Below are positions 10,105-18,147 of a stretch of DNA of 64,000 nt, piece after piece; the stretch's first letter is position 1; each line of letters opens with the position of its first letter. The stretch comes from JAXDAY01 sp034679345 (GTDB lineage: Bacteria > Eisenbacteria > RBG-16-71-46 > CAIMUX01 > VGJL01), in NCBI GenBank assembly GCA_034679345.1, contig JAXDAY010000035.1, positions 30,998-94,997 on the forward strand, in the 5' to 3' direction. The notes under the pieces were generated by a model that was given only the letters and a program-made list of their open reading frames with translations, searched no databases and was not told where the DNA came from. The position numbers and the translations under genes were made by a program.

Positions 10105-10700
10105 GCCGGACCCTCCACTCGCGCGGGCCAGATGACCTGGATCATGAAGCGATAGGTGAGCAGGATGAAGCCCCAGAGCAGGATCGACTGATTGACCCAG
10201 GTGGGGATTCCGAGGAACGGCCGGGTCCCGTGCAGGTACTCCTCTCTGAGGTAGATGTAGGCTCCGTTCGACATCCAGGCGCACACGCCGGCGCAAAGCA
10301 GGGAGAGCAGCCTGCCGACACGCTGGCGGGTCCGTTCCGGGAGCATCCGGCGGACCACGTCGACATGGAGGTGTCGCGCGTACGAGGTCGCGACCAACGC
10401 CCCCAAGAACGCGATCCACAGGACCAGGGTGCGAACCACAGGATCGAACCAGAGAACTCCGCTGTTGAAGAAGTTGCGCAGGAGCACCTGGGCGAAGGAG
10501 AGCAGGAGCATCACTGCGAGGAAGAGGCTGAAGAGGATCCCCTCGCCGGCGCGCGTCCAGCGATCGATCCGATCATCGCCGAAGCGCCGCACGAGAAGGG
10601 CATGGATCAGAATGCCGACCGCGACTCCGGCGGCGAGGGTGGCGAGGAACATCGCCCCGGGGTGGAGCCCTTCGAGCGGGAGTTTCGGTTCCGGGGTCAC
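10101..10700 (-). CDS. dctQ: TRAP transporter small permease DctQ
   Basis: 199 residues with four predicted membrane helices after a short N-terminal hydrophobic segment. The family-typical region is GILFSLFLAVMLLLSFAQVLLRNFF, then VLWIAFLGALVATSYARHLHVDV (DctQ proteins carry a G(A/S)..A.....H...D core), and the final LLWGFILLTYRFMIQVIWP. It pairs with DctM in the inner membrane. The start is GTG at 10700, in a GTGA overlap with the dctP stop, and its stop overlaps the dctM GTG, so three genes are coupled. Confidence 0.9.
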   Translation of the reverse strand: MTPEPKLPLEGLHPGAMFLATLAAGVAVGILIHALLVRRFGDDRIDRWTRAGEGILFSLFLAVMLLLSFAQVLLRNFFNSGVLWFDPVVRTLVLWIAFLGALVATSYARHLHVDVVRRMLPERTRQRVGRLLSLLCAGVCAWMSNGAYIYLREEYLHGTRPFLGIPTWVNQSILLWGFILLTYRFMIQVIWPARVEGPA

Positions 10701-11758
10701 GGGCGATGCGACCCCGATTCCGTGCGCAACCCATCGAGAACTCGAAGCACCGCGTCCAGCGTCTCCCTCGTGTAGAGCTTGCCGACGAGCTTCTCCCGGA
10801 CCGTGGCGCCGACCTTGGCGAAGGATCCCTTGTCCGCCTCGGCCAGAGGAACGATCTGGATCCCCTTGCCCTTGAGAACCTCGATCGCCTGCGCCCCTTC
10901 TCGATCCGTCGCCTCGTTCAGCTTGGCGAAGTATTCGCGCGACGATTCCTTCAGGATCGCCTGGGCAGACGGGCTCAGGGAGTCGAAGATCTTCCTCGTC
11001 ACGACGACGGCGCCCATCGAGTACGTGACCGGCATGTCGGTCATGGCGGAGACGCGCGTGAACCACTGGAGCGCGATGCAGGCGATGGCCGAGTTGTAGA
11101 CGCCGTCGATCATCCCCGTCTGCAGCGAGGTCACCACGTCGGTGATCGGCAACGGGACGGGGGAGACGCCAAGCTCCTTCAGAAACGCCTCGGCGAGCGG
11201 ATCCCCCTCCCAGAGCCACATCCGGAGGCGATGGAGGTCATCGGCCGATCTCACCTGCTCTTTCGTGAAGAGGTAGACGGTTCCCACATCGGACCAACCG
11301 AGTAGCTCGAATCCCGCATCCCGCAGCATCCGTTCGAAGGCGGGCCCGAGGGAGTCGCGGACGGCGTGAACCTCCGCCATCGACTCGAAGGTGAAGGGCA
11401 CCTCCAGCACACGGAGATCGGAGGCGATCTCGCCAAGCCCGACTCCGGTCAGGCCTCCCCCGTGGAGCTGGCCGGCCCGGATCTTCCGCAGGACGACCGC
11501 CTCATCCCCCTGCACGCCGCTCGCGTAGAACTTGAGGCCGACCTCGCCGGCGGTCTTCGTGCGGACCTCCGCGTCGAGCTCTTCCATGATCCGCATCCAG
11601 GTGGATCCCTCCGGGGCGATGGTGGCGATCTTGATCTCGATCTTCGCCTTTTGCTTCGGACCGGCTGCGATGGCGTCCAATGCGAGCCCCGCCCCCATGG
11701 ACCAGGCCGCGGCCGCGATCAGGGCCTGGGCGAACCCTCTAGAACCATTCATCCTCAT
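10697..11758 (-). CDS. dctP: TRAP transporter substrate-binding protein DctP (TatP type)
   Basis: 353 residues with a signal peptide (ALIAAAAWSMGAGLALDAIAA). The mature domain begins IEIKIATIAPEGSTWMRIMEELDAEV, the classic DctP strand-helix start, with GLKFYASGVQGDEAVVLRKIRAGQLHG, the DDLHRLRMW arginine segment and MIDGVYNSA. It captures the ligand in the periplasm for DctQM. The ligand cannot be read from sequence. It follows tatT with a 20-base overlap. TRAP binding proteins encoded next to a TatT lipoprotein form a distinct subgroup first described in Treponema, where the two proteins associate. Confidence 0.93.
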   Translation of the reverse strand: MRMNGSRGFAQALIAAAAWSMGAGLALDAIAAGPKQKAKIEIKIATIAPEGSTWMRIMEELDAEVRTKTAGEVGLKFYASGVQGDEAVVLRKIRAGQLHGGGLTGVGLGEIASDLRVLEVPFTFESMAEVHAVRDSLGPAFERMLRDAGFELLGWSDVGTVYLFTKEQVRSADDLHRLRMWLWEGDPLAEAFLKELGVSPVPLPITDVVTSLQTGMIDGVYNSAIACIALQWFTRVSAMTDMPVTYSMGAVVVTRKIFDSLSPSAQAILKESSREYFAKLNEATDREGAQAIEVLKGKGIQIVPLAEADKGSFAKVGATVREKLVGKLYTRETLDAVLRVLDGLRTESGSHRP

Positions 11759-12611
11759 ACTCCAGCAGGGTCCTCGCCCTGCGCTTTGCCACCTCGTTCA
11801 ACAGGCGGTAGTCCGGATCCAGGTCGGCCGGCGCATCCAGGACCTCGTCCAGCGTCTTGCGGAACCCCTCCTGATCGAGCGTCTGCCGGCAGTAGCTCTG
11901 CGCGTAGAGCACCTGGAAGAACAGGAGACGCCGGCCCGACGCCTCGAACGCGCTCTCGAACGCTTCCCGCGCCAGCTCGGGATCTCCTCCTAGAAGAACC
12001 GGTTTGGTCGCCCACAGGGTCCCCGCGAATGCGTAAGGCATCCCCCGGAAGAAAGTTGGATCGATCTCGAGCACCCGCTCCAGCGCGACCTCGACGATCG
12101 GCAGATCGGCGATGGCCGCGGGCTCGTTCATGCTCAGGTTGATCCAGCTGACCCAGTTCGCCAGCGTCCAGAAGAGGAGGGGGACGTCGTCCTTGCCGGC
12201 TTCTTGCAGCTCCTCCGCAAACGCGTCGATGTCGAGGTCCGGCCGAAACCAGTCGAGCCGATCGAGCTGTGCGCGCCCCATGGAAAGTCCCTGGAGATAG
12301 AGGAGCTTCGCCTGCTCCGGATTCTCCCCTTCCACGAAGCCCATCGCGTAGTAGAAGTAGAGCTGCGCTCCCAGGGTCCAGAGATCGCGATTCTTCGGGG
12401 AGCTCTCGCACATGCCCCTCAGGAGCAGGAGGTTTCCCGGCATCCCCTTCTCCACGGTGTCGAGATCCTGGTCGCGGTAGAGGACCTCCACGGTCTTCTC
12501 GAGGATGGGGACCATCGTCGAGACCGCCGCGCGACGCGTGATGCCGCAGCCTCCGAGCAGGACGAGGGCGCCGAGGGCCGCGACTGTCGTAACTCCCCTT
12601 CGACCGTTCAT
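11739..12611 (-). CDS. tatT: TatT family TPR lipoprotein, TRAP-associated
   Basis: 290 residues, lipoprotein signal with lipobox LGGC near residue 22 (VLLGGCGITRRA). The body is all-helical and matches the TatT component family: GNLLLLRGMCESSPKNRDLWTLGAQLYFYYAMGF near the start, LPLLFW-type repeats, IDPTFFRGMPYAFAGTLWA, and a TPR-like C-terminus. TatT proteins carry degenerate tetratricopeptide repeats and bind the periplasmic TRAP receptor. This is the first gene of the tatT-dctP-dctQ-dctM operon. No ribosome site precedes the ATG, and the promoter -10 lies only 9 bases upstream, so the message may be leaderless. Confidence 0.88.
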   Translation of the reverse strand: MNGRRGVTTVAALGALVLLGGCGITRRAAVSTMVPILEKTVEVLYRDQDLDTVEKGMPGNLLLLRGMCESSPKNRDLWTLGAQLYFYYAMGFVEGENPEQAKLLYLQGLSMGRAQLDRLDWFRPDLDIDAFAEELQEAGKDDVPLLFWTLANWVSWINLSMNEPAAIADLPIVEVALERVLEIDPTFFRGMPYAFAGTLWATKPVLLGGDPELAREAFESAFEASGRRLLFFQVLYAQSYCRQTLDQEGFRKTLDEVLDAPADLDPDYRLLNEVAKRRARTLLEYEDEWF

Positions 12612-12620
12612 AGAACGCGG

Positions 12621-12649
12621 ATTCTACGAGAGACGGTCCGTCGGGTCCA
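12621..12649 (-). promoter_or_regulatory. Promoter candidate for the TRAP operon
   Basis: On the minus strand -35 TGGACC (12649-12644), a 17-bp spacer and -10 TAGAAT (12626-12621). Only 9 bases separate the -10 from the tatT ATG, so the expected transcript start is at or within about 3 bases of the start codon. Confidence 0.45.
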
Positions 12650-12728
12650 CTACCGCCCGCGCCGGGACGGGAACCTGGGATGCCCCCGGTGGTTTGCTCC
12701 GCGGGAGGGAGGCGCGCCCGCCAGGCGC

Positions 12729-12758
12729 TTGACGCGCCCGTTCCTTCCTACCTAGATT
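12729..12758 (+). promoter_or_regulatory. Promoter candidate for the GldA/F/G-like operon
   Basis: -35 TTGACG (12729-12734), an 18-bp spacer, and -10 TAGATT (12753-12758), about 55 bases before the first start codon. Confidence 0.55.
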
Positions 12759-12813
12759 TCTATTCCGTTGTGGCTTCATTCCCTAGGACAGGAAAGAGTT
12801 ACGGAGGGGATCG

Positions 12814-13758
12814 ATGATCGAAGTCCGGAATCTGCGCAAGACCTTCGGACCGACCGTAGCCGTGGATGATGTCTCTTTCGATGTGACGAAGGGGGAGGTC
12901 CTCGGCTTCCTTGGCCCGAACGGCGCGGGCAAGACCACGACCATGAGAGTACTAACTTGTTATCTTCCAGCCGATTCCGGCAGCGCGAAGGTGGCTGGAT
13001 ACGACACGGCCGATCATCCGATCGAGGTGCGCCGCAGGATCGGCTACCTGCCCGAGAGCGCCCCGCTGTACCTCGACATGGACGTGACGGAGTATCTCTC
13101 CTTCGTCGCGGAGATCCGGGGCGTGCCGCCGCCGAGCCGTCGGGCGCGAATCCGAGACATGATCGAGCTGTGCAATCTCGGCAGCGTGCAGCGCCGCCCC
13201 GTGGGGGAGCTCTCAAAGGGATTCCGCCAGCGGGTCGGACTCGCCCAGACCCTGATGCACGACCCCGATGTCCTGATTCTGGATGAGCCGACCACCGGGC
13301 TCGACCCGAACCAGATCGTGCAGATTCGCGAGCTGATCAAGCAGATCGGCCGGGAGAAGACCGTCATCCTGTCGACCCACATCCTCCAGGAGGTCGAGGC
13401 CACCTGCACTCGGGTCCAGATCATCAACGACGGGCGATTGATCGCCCAGGGAACCGTCGACGAGCTCACCCACCTCGCCACCGGGGACGCGCGCGTGGTC
13501 GTCCGGGTGAAGGCGCCGCCCGCCGCTGTGGAGCCGAAGATGTCGGCTGTTCCCGGGGTGAAATCCATCCGGCAGATCCAGGCGCCCGCCGACTCCGCGG
13601 CCCGCTACGAGCTGGTCGCGTCCTCGTCTGAGGAAGACGCGCTCGAGGAGGCGGTCTTCCGCACGGCGGTCGAGAACGGATGGGTCGTCACCGAGTTGCG
13701 GCGCGAAGCGCAGAGTCTCGAGCAAGTCTTCCAGCGGCTCACCAGGGGGGAGGCGTAG
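12814..13758 (+). CDS. ABC transporter ATP-binding protein, GldA-like
   Basis: 314 residues. Full ATPase set: Walker A GPNGAGKTT near residue 34, Q-loop region YLPESAPLY, signature LSKGFRQRVGLAQ, Walker B VLILDEPTTGLDP and the switch histidine in STHILQEVE. The YLPES Q-loop and the roughly 80-residue C-terminal extension fit the GldA/NosF/CcmA group rather than importers. The start has CGGAGGGG 4 bases upstream. It is followed with no gap by a permease, a GldG-like protein and a DUF4340 protein. In Bacteroidetes GldA, GldF and GldG form a complex linked to gliding, but homologous clusters occur in many non-gliding bacteria, so gliding should not be inferred. Confidence 0.9.
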   Translation: MIEVRNLRKTFGPTVAVDDVSFDVTKGEVLGFLGPNGAGKTTTMRVLTCYLPADSGSAKVAGYDTADHPIEVRRRIGYLPESAPLYLDMDVTEYLSFVAEIRGVPPPSRRARIRDMIELCNLGSVQRRPVGELSKGFRQRVGLAQTLMHDPDVLILDEPTTGLDPNQIVQIRELIKQIGREKTVILSTHILQEVEATCTRVQIINDGRLIAQGTVDELTHLATGDARVVVRVKAPPAAVEPKMSAVPGVKSIRQIQAPADSAARYELVASSSEEDALEEAVFRTAVENGWVVTELRREAQSLEQVFQRLTRGEA

Positions 13759-14478
13759 ATGGAGAGCGTCATTCCGATCTTCAAGAAGGAGTTCCGGGGG
13801 TACTTCCAGTCCCCCATCGCATACATCTTCATCACCGTGTTCATGGTCCTGCTTCACGGCCTGCTCTTCTGGGCGACCGGGTTCCTTGTCATCGGGCAGG
13901 CGGAGCTGCGGGAGTTCTTCGGCTTGATCTCGATCATGCTGATATTCTTCGTGCCGGCGATCTCGATGCGCCTCTGGTCGGAGGAGATGAAGCTCGGGAC
14001 GATGGAGCTTCTGATGACTTTCCCGGTCCGCGACTGGGAGGCGGTCGTGGCCAAGTTCCTCGCCGCGCTGGCGATGATTGCCATCGCAATTCTCCTGACG
14101 ATCCCCCTGCCGATCTCGGTAGGGATCGCCGGGAAGCTCGATCCGGGCCCGGTGATCGGCGGCTATCTCGGCGCGCTCCTGCTCGGGGCGGCCTATCTCG
14201 CCATCGGAGCCTGGACTTCGAGCACGACATCGAACCAGATCGTGAGCTTCATTCTGGCGCTCCTGATTCTCCTCGTGGGCAGCCTCGGACTGGACTGGAT
14301 CCGTCAGTTCAGCCCGTCCTGGATCGCTCCATGGCTCTCCTACCTGTCGCTGCGCGAGCACTTCGACAACATCGCGCGCGGCGTGGTCGACATCCGCGAC
14401 ATCGTCTACTACCTCTCGGTGACCGGCTTCTTCCTGTATCTGAACGTGCGCGCGGTCGAGAGCCGGAAGTGGACCTAG
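13759..14478 (+). CDS. ABC-2 type permease, GldF-like
   Basis: 239 residues with six hydrophobic segments and the ABC-2 permease start IPIFKKEFRGYFQSPIAYIFITVFMVL. The cytoplasmic motif RLWSEEMKLGTMELLMTFPV matches the E(E)...GT.ELL.T.P element of this family. It would form the membrane channel for the ATPase encoded immediately upstream, with no spacer between the stop TAG and the ATG. Substrate unknown. Confidence 0.88.
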   Translation: MESVIPIFKKEFRGYFQSPIAYIFITVFMVLLHGLLFWATGFLVIGQAELREFFGLISIMLIFFVPAISMRLWSEEMKLGTMELLMTFPVRDWEAVVAKFLAALAMIAIAILLTIPLPISVGIAGKLDPGPVIGGYLGALLLGAAYLAIGAWTSSTTSNQIVSFILALLILLVGSLGLDWIRQFSPSWIAPWLSYLSLREHFDNIARGVVDIRDIVYYLSVTGFFLYLNVRAVESRKWT

Positions 14479-14487
14479 GAGGCAGAG

Positions 14488-16152
14488 ATGGCTGATCGAA
14501 AGACAAGTCGCAAATCGATGCGGGGGCTCTACACCGCCACCGTCGTCCTGCTGGTGGCGCTGATTCTCGTGGCTCTGAATCTCGTCGTATCCCGGGTGCT
14601 CGCCCGGGTGGACCTGACGCAAGACAAGGAGTTCACGATCTCGAAGGCGACGCGCGAGATCCTGTCGAACCTCGATGACGTCGTGACGATCAAGGTCTAC
14701 TTCTCCAAGAAGCTTCCGCCGAATCTCGCGATGCTGCGGCGGAACATCGACGACGTCCTGAGGGAATACCAGGCCTATTCCCACGGCAAGGTTCGTGTCG
14801 AGTACATCGACCCCTCCGAGAAGCCGGAGGAGGAGCAGAAGCTGCGATTCCTCGGGATCCCCCAAGTCCAGCTCAACGTGCTCGAGAAGGACCAGCTGCA
14901 GGTGATCAATGGCTATATGGGGCTTGCGATCCTCTATGCCGATCGGCACCAATCGATCCCGGTGGTGCAGGACGTCTACACTCTGGAGTACGATCTCACC
15001 GCCGGCATCCTGCAGGTCCTCTCGACCCAGAAGCGGGTCGTTGGGTATCTGACCGGCATCGGAGAGCCGGAGCTCAGCCGCGATTTCGAACCACTCGGCC
15101 GGCTCCTGGCGCAGACCTACGAGGTGCGCCCCGTCGAACTGGATGGGGGACGCCAGAGCGTCCCGCCGGAGATCAACACCCTCTTGATCGCTCGACCCAC
15201 GTCCGTCTCCGAGCGGATTCAGTGGCAGATCGACCAGTACATAATGCGCGGCGGGCGCGCTCTTTTTCTGGTCGATCCGTTGAAGCTGGACGAACAGATG
15301 GGGCTCGCCAACCCGATCCCTCTGGCTTCGGGACTCGACGAGATGCTCTCCCACTATGGAGTCCGAGTCGATCGGGCGATGGTCCAGGACCGGATCTGCG
15401 AGAACGCTGGCTTCTCGCAGGGTTATCTGCGGTACTCCGTCTCCTACCCGGCGTGGCCGAAGGTGGCCGGAAACCAGCTTTCGCTGGAGAGCCCGATCAC
15501 AAGCCGCCTCGAGGCGCTCGTGCTCCCATGGTGCTCGCCCCTCGAGGTGCTCGTTCCGAAAGCGTCCGGCAAGGACACGACGGCTGCGGGCCCGAGGGCT
15601 CCGCAGACCGACGTTCGAGCGACAATCCTCGCCCAGTCGTCGCCAGCGGCATGGCTCCAGCGGGGCCGGTATGATCTCAATCCGCCCAATCCGTTCCAGA
15701 TGCAGCAGGCGCCCAAGGAAGGCCAGACCTATCCGCTGGCCGTCGCGCTCGTCGGGAGGTTTCGATCCTACTTCGACGGCCGGCCGGCGCCGGCGGCGCA
15801 GGGAGACACCTTGGGGGCGGCGCCGTCGACGCCTGCGATCGGCATGAGCCCCGAGACCCAGGTGATCGTGATCGGCAACTCCCAGTTCGCGTCGGGGTCG
15901 TTTCTCTCGATGTTCCCGGGAAACCAGGAGTTCATCCTGAACACGGTGGATTGGATGACCCTGGGCGACAAGCTCATCTCGATTCGTTCTCGAGGGGCGG
16001 TCGACCGACCACTGGGGATCACATCCGCGGGAGCGAAGACGGCCTTCAAGTACGCGAACACCTTCGGCATGGCGATCCTGGTGGCAGTCTTCGGGGTCGT
16101 TCGCTTCCAGATGCGCCGAAGGGCGCGCCGCGCCGCGGCCAGCCAGTCCTAG
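14488..16152 (+). CDS. GldG-like auxiliary protein of an ABC transport system
   Basis: 554 residues. One membrane helix near the N-terminus (LYTATVVLLVALILVALNLVV), a large extracytoplasmic region and a C-terminal helix (TFGMAILVAVFGVVRFQ). The region after the first helix has the family opening RVDLTQDKEFTISKATREIL, followed by VTIKVYFSKKLPPNL and the RVEYIDPSEKPEEEQK segment typical of GldG/uncharacterised ABC auxiliary proteins. An AGGAG site precedes the ATG. It likely sits in the inner membrane next to the permease, facing the periplasm. Function in this lineage is unknown. Confidence 0.86.
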   Translation: MADRKTSRKSMRGLYTATVVLLVALILVALNLVVSRVLARVDLTQDKEFTISKATREILSNLDDVVTIKVYFSKKLPPNLAMLRRNIDDVLREYQAYSHGKVRVEYIDPSEKPEEEQKLRFLGIPQVQLNVLEKDQLQVINGYMGLAILYADRHQSIPVVQDVYTLEYDLTAGILQVLSTQKRVVGYLTGIGEPELSRDFEPLGRLLAQTYEVRPVELDGGRQSVPPEINTLLIARPTSVSERIQWQIDQYIMRGGRALFLVDPLKLDEQMGLANPIPLASGLDEMLSHYGVRVDRAMVQDRICENAGFSQGYLRYSVSYPAWPKVAGNQLSLESPITSRLEALVLPWCSPLEVLVPKASGKDTTAAGPRAPQTDVRATILAQSSPAAWLQRGRYDLNPPNPFQMQQAPKEGQTYPLAVALVGRFRSYFDGRPAPAAQGDTLGAAPSTPAIGMSPETQVIVIGNSQFASGSFLSMFPGNQEFILNTVDWMTLGDKLISIRSRGAVDRPLGITSAGAKTAFKYANTFGMAILVAVFGVVRFQMRRRARRAAASQS

Positions 16153-16164
16153 GAGGTAACCGGC

Positions 16165-17106
16165 ATGAGGGGACGCACGATTCTGATCTTGCTGGGCGTG
16201 CTCGTGGTTCTCGTGGCCGTCGCCACGCTCTTCGAGACGAACCGCCGGAAGGCGACCCGCGGGGGAGGCAAGCCCTTCTTCAAGGGATTGAAGACCGAGC
16301 AGGTCGACGGGATCCGGTTCATCACCGAGGGAGAGGAGACGATCCTCGAGAAGAAAGACGGCGTATGGCTGGTCGCGTCCGAGGGGAACTACCGCGCCGA
16401 GCAGAAGCTCGTGCAGGACATCGTCGACAAGCTGCCGCGGTTCATGGCCGATGAGATCGTCTCCACGAACCCCGCGAATCAGAGCCTGTTCCGGGTCGAC
16501 TCGACGGGCATCGAGGTCTGGGTGGATCAGTCGGGCAAGGAGATCGGCCACTTCTTCATCGGCAAGCCGGGCAGCGACTTCCTCTCGACCTATGTGCGGA
16601 GCGCGGCCTCGAACGATGTGATCGTCGTGCCCGAATACCTGCCCAGCCTCTTTCAGCGGGGGGAGACCTGGCGCGAGCGGACGCTGAACGCTTTCGCGCA
16701 GGAAGACATCAACCGCTACGAGTACGCCTCGCCCACCCGGGGGAGAGTCGTCGTGGTCAAGCAGGACGACGGCCAGTGGCGCATGGAGGAGCCTGACACG
16801 GGTAGAGTCGAACCGAGCCGGCTCTCGGTCGCGCTGCGGACCTTCGCCTCGCTCAAGGCAGATGGATTCGCCGATACGCTGAGCGCCGTCGCCGCCGGCC
16901 TGGAACCCGACACCGCCCATGTCAAGGCGGTCACGTCGGATGGACAGGAGCACGCGATCCACATCGGCGCGACAGCGCCGGGGCTGCGATTCTACATCCG
17001 CAAGCCGGGAGGCTCTCAGATCTACACGCTGGCGAAGGGGCGGTTGAACTCGCTCATGGTCCGAAAGGAAGCGCTCCTCGGAGGCTCCACGCCGCCGGGC
17101 ATGTGA
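16165..17106 (+). CDS. DUF4340 domain protein
   Basis: 313 residues with a single N-terminal membrane helix (ILILLGVLVVLVAVATLF) and a periplasmic domain of repeated beta units. VDGIRFITEGEETILEKKDGVWLVASEGNYRAE is a characteristic DUF4340 repeat start, and a second repeat begins INRYEYASPTRGRVVVVKQDDGQWRM. DUF4340 proteins are regularly encoded after GldG-like genes, as here (12 bp spacing, GGAGGT ribosome site). No enzymatic motif is visible. It is the last gene of the cluster; the next gene converges 30 bp away without a clear terminator between. Confidence 0.86.
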   Translation: MRGRTILILLGVLVVLVAVATLFETNRRKATRGGGKPFFKGLKTEQVDGIRFITEGEETILEKKDGVWLVASEGNYRAEQKLVQDIVDKLPRFMADEIVSTNPANQSLFRVDSTGIEVWVDQSGKEIGHFFIGKPGSDFLSTYVRSAASNDVIVVPEYLPSLFQRGETWRERTLNAFAQEDINRYEYASPTRGRVVVVKQDDGQWRMEEPDTGRVEPSRLSVALRTFASLKADGFADTLSAVAAGLEPDTAHVKAVTSDGQEHAIHIGATAPGLRFYIRKPGGSQIYTLAKGRLNSLMVRKEALLGGSTPPGM

Positions 17107-17136
17107 CGGCAAGGCGTCCGGGCGGCTGAGGGAGGA

Positions 17137-18132
17137 TCAGATCGAGGTCGAGGGGAGCAGCTCCTCTCGGTAGGCGAAGAGGCTGTAGATCCCGCCCGTG
17201 TGGACGAAGAGCGCCTCGTCCTCCGGCGGGATCTCTCCGCTTGCCAGGAGGTCCCCGAAGGCGAGAAAGGCCTTGCCCGTGTAGACGGGATCGAGCAAGA
17301 GCCCCTCCTCGCGCGCGACCTGGCGGATACGATCGAGGAGCCTCGGGTAGGTTTTCGCGTAGCCTGGCCCCCTGTAGCCCTCGATCACCCGAACGTCGGA
17401 GGGATCGATCCCGACGGCGATCCCGAAGCGCTCGGCAAACTCCTGGGCGATCGCAGCGACCCGCCCGCGGAAGTAGGCCTCGTCGTCACAGACCGCGACT
17501 CCGCGGATCCGCGCCGGCAGCCCGAGGAGCCGGACGCCGATGAGGAGTCCCGCCAGGGTCCCGGCCGAGCCGGTCGCGGATACGATGTGCCGCACGCGCT
17601 CGCCAAAGCCCTGATTCGCGACCTCCTCCAGCATCGAGACGTATCCCCAGGCTCCGAGAGCGTTCGAGCCCCCCTCCGGGATCACATAGGGATGGCGCCC
17701 CGACGCCCGCAGACGCTCGGCCTCCGCCTCCATGATCTGCGCGCGCGACGCGTACTGCTCCGGAGTGATGTAGACCGGCCGCGCCCCGACGAGAAGATCG
17801 ATCAAGACATTCCCGTCGGCGAGAGGCGGGCGATCCCCCCGAAGGAAGAGGACCGAATCGAGGCCCAGGCGTCGCGCCGCCACCGCGGTCGCCCGACAGT
17901 GGTTCGACTGGATCCCGCCGCAGGTGATGACGCAGTCGCAGCGGCGCTCGAGCGCCTCGGCGAGGAGGAACTCGAGCTTGCGGACCTTGTTTCCGGAGAG
18001 ATCGGACCCCGACTCATCGTCCCGCTTGACCCAGACCGGGGCTCCCCCGGAGCGCAGCGCGACGCGCGCGATCGGCGCGATCCTAGTCGGGAAGCAGCCG
18101 AGGGAAACGCGAGGCGGGTAGGAGAGCCCCAC
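17137..18132 (-). CDS. D-cysteine desulfhydrase / ACC-deaminase family PLP enzyme
   Basis: 331 residues of the tryptophan-synthase-beta-like fold. The PLP lysine lies in the SGNKVRKLEFLL motif near residue 48. TCGGIQSNHCRATAVAARRLG is the conserved N-side loop, PEGGSNALGAWGYVSM and SATGSAGTLAGLL form the phosphate-binding glycine loops, and YTGKAFLAF with VHTGGIYSLFAY closes the site. These features fit D-cysteine desulfhydrase and 1-aminocyclopropane-1-carboxylate deaminase; sequence alone does not separate them, though the former is commoner in bacteria. The start is GTG with GGGGAGG 5 bases upstream. It follows rseP at 15 bp. Confidence 0.88.
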   Translation of the reverse strand: MGLSYPPRVSLGCFPTRIAPIARVALRSGGAPVWVKRDDESGSDLSGNKVRKLEFLLAEALERRCDCVITCGGIQSNHCRATAVAARRLGLDSVLFLRGDRPPLADGNVLIDLLVGARPVYITPEQYASRAQIMEAEAERLRASGRHPYVIPEGGSNALGAWGYVSMLEEVANQGFGERVRHIVSATGSAGTLAGLLIGVRLLGLPARIRGVAVCDDEAYFRGRVAAIAQEFAERFGIAVGIDPSDVRVIEGYRGPGYAKTYPRLLDRIRQVAREEGLLLDPVYTGKAFLAFGDLLASGEIPPEDEALFVHTGGIYSLFAYREELLPSTSI

Positions 18133-18147
18133 GCGCGCCTCCCCGCC

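Noticed and set aside
13213..17112. A 1299-codon open frame on the minus strand
   Set aside because: It is exactly antisense to the GldA/F/G-like operon, rich in Arg, Asp and His, with no recognisable domain. Long antisense frames are expected from GC-rich codon usage.
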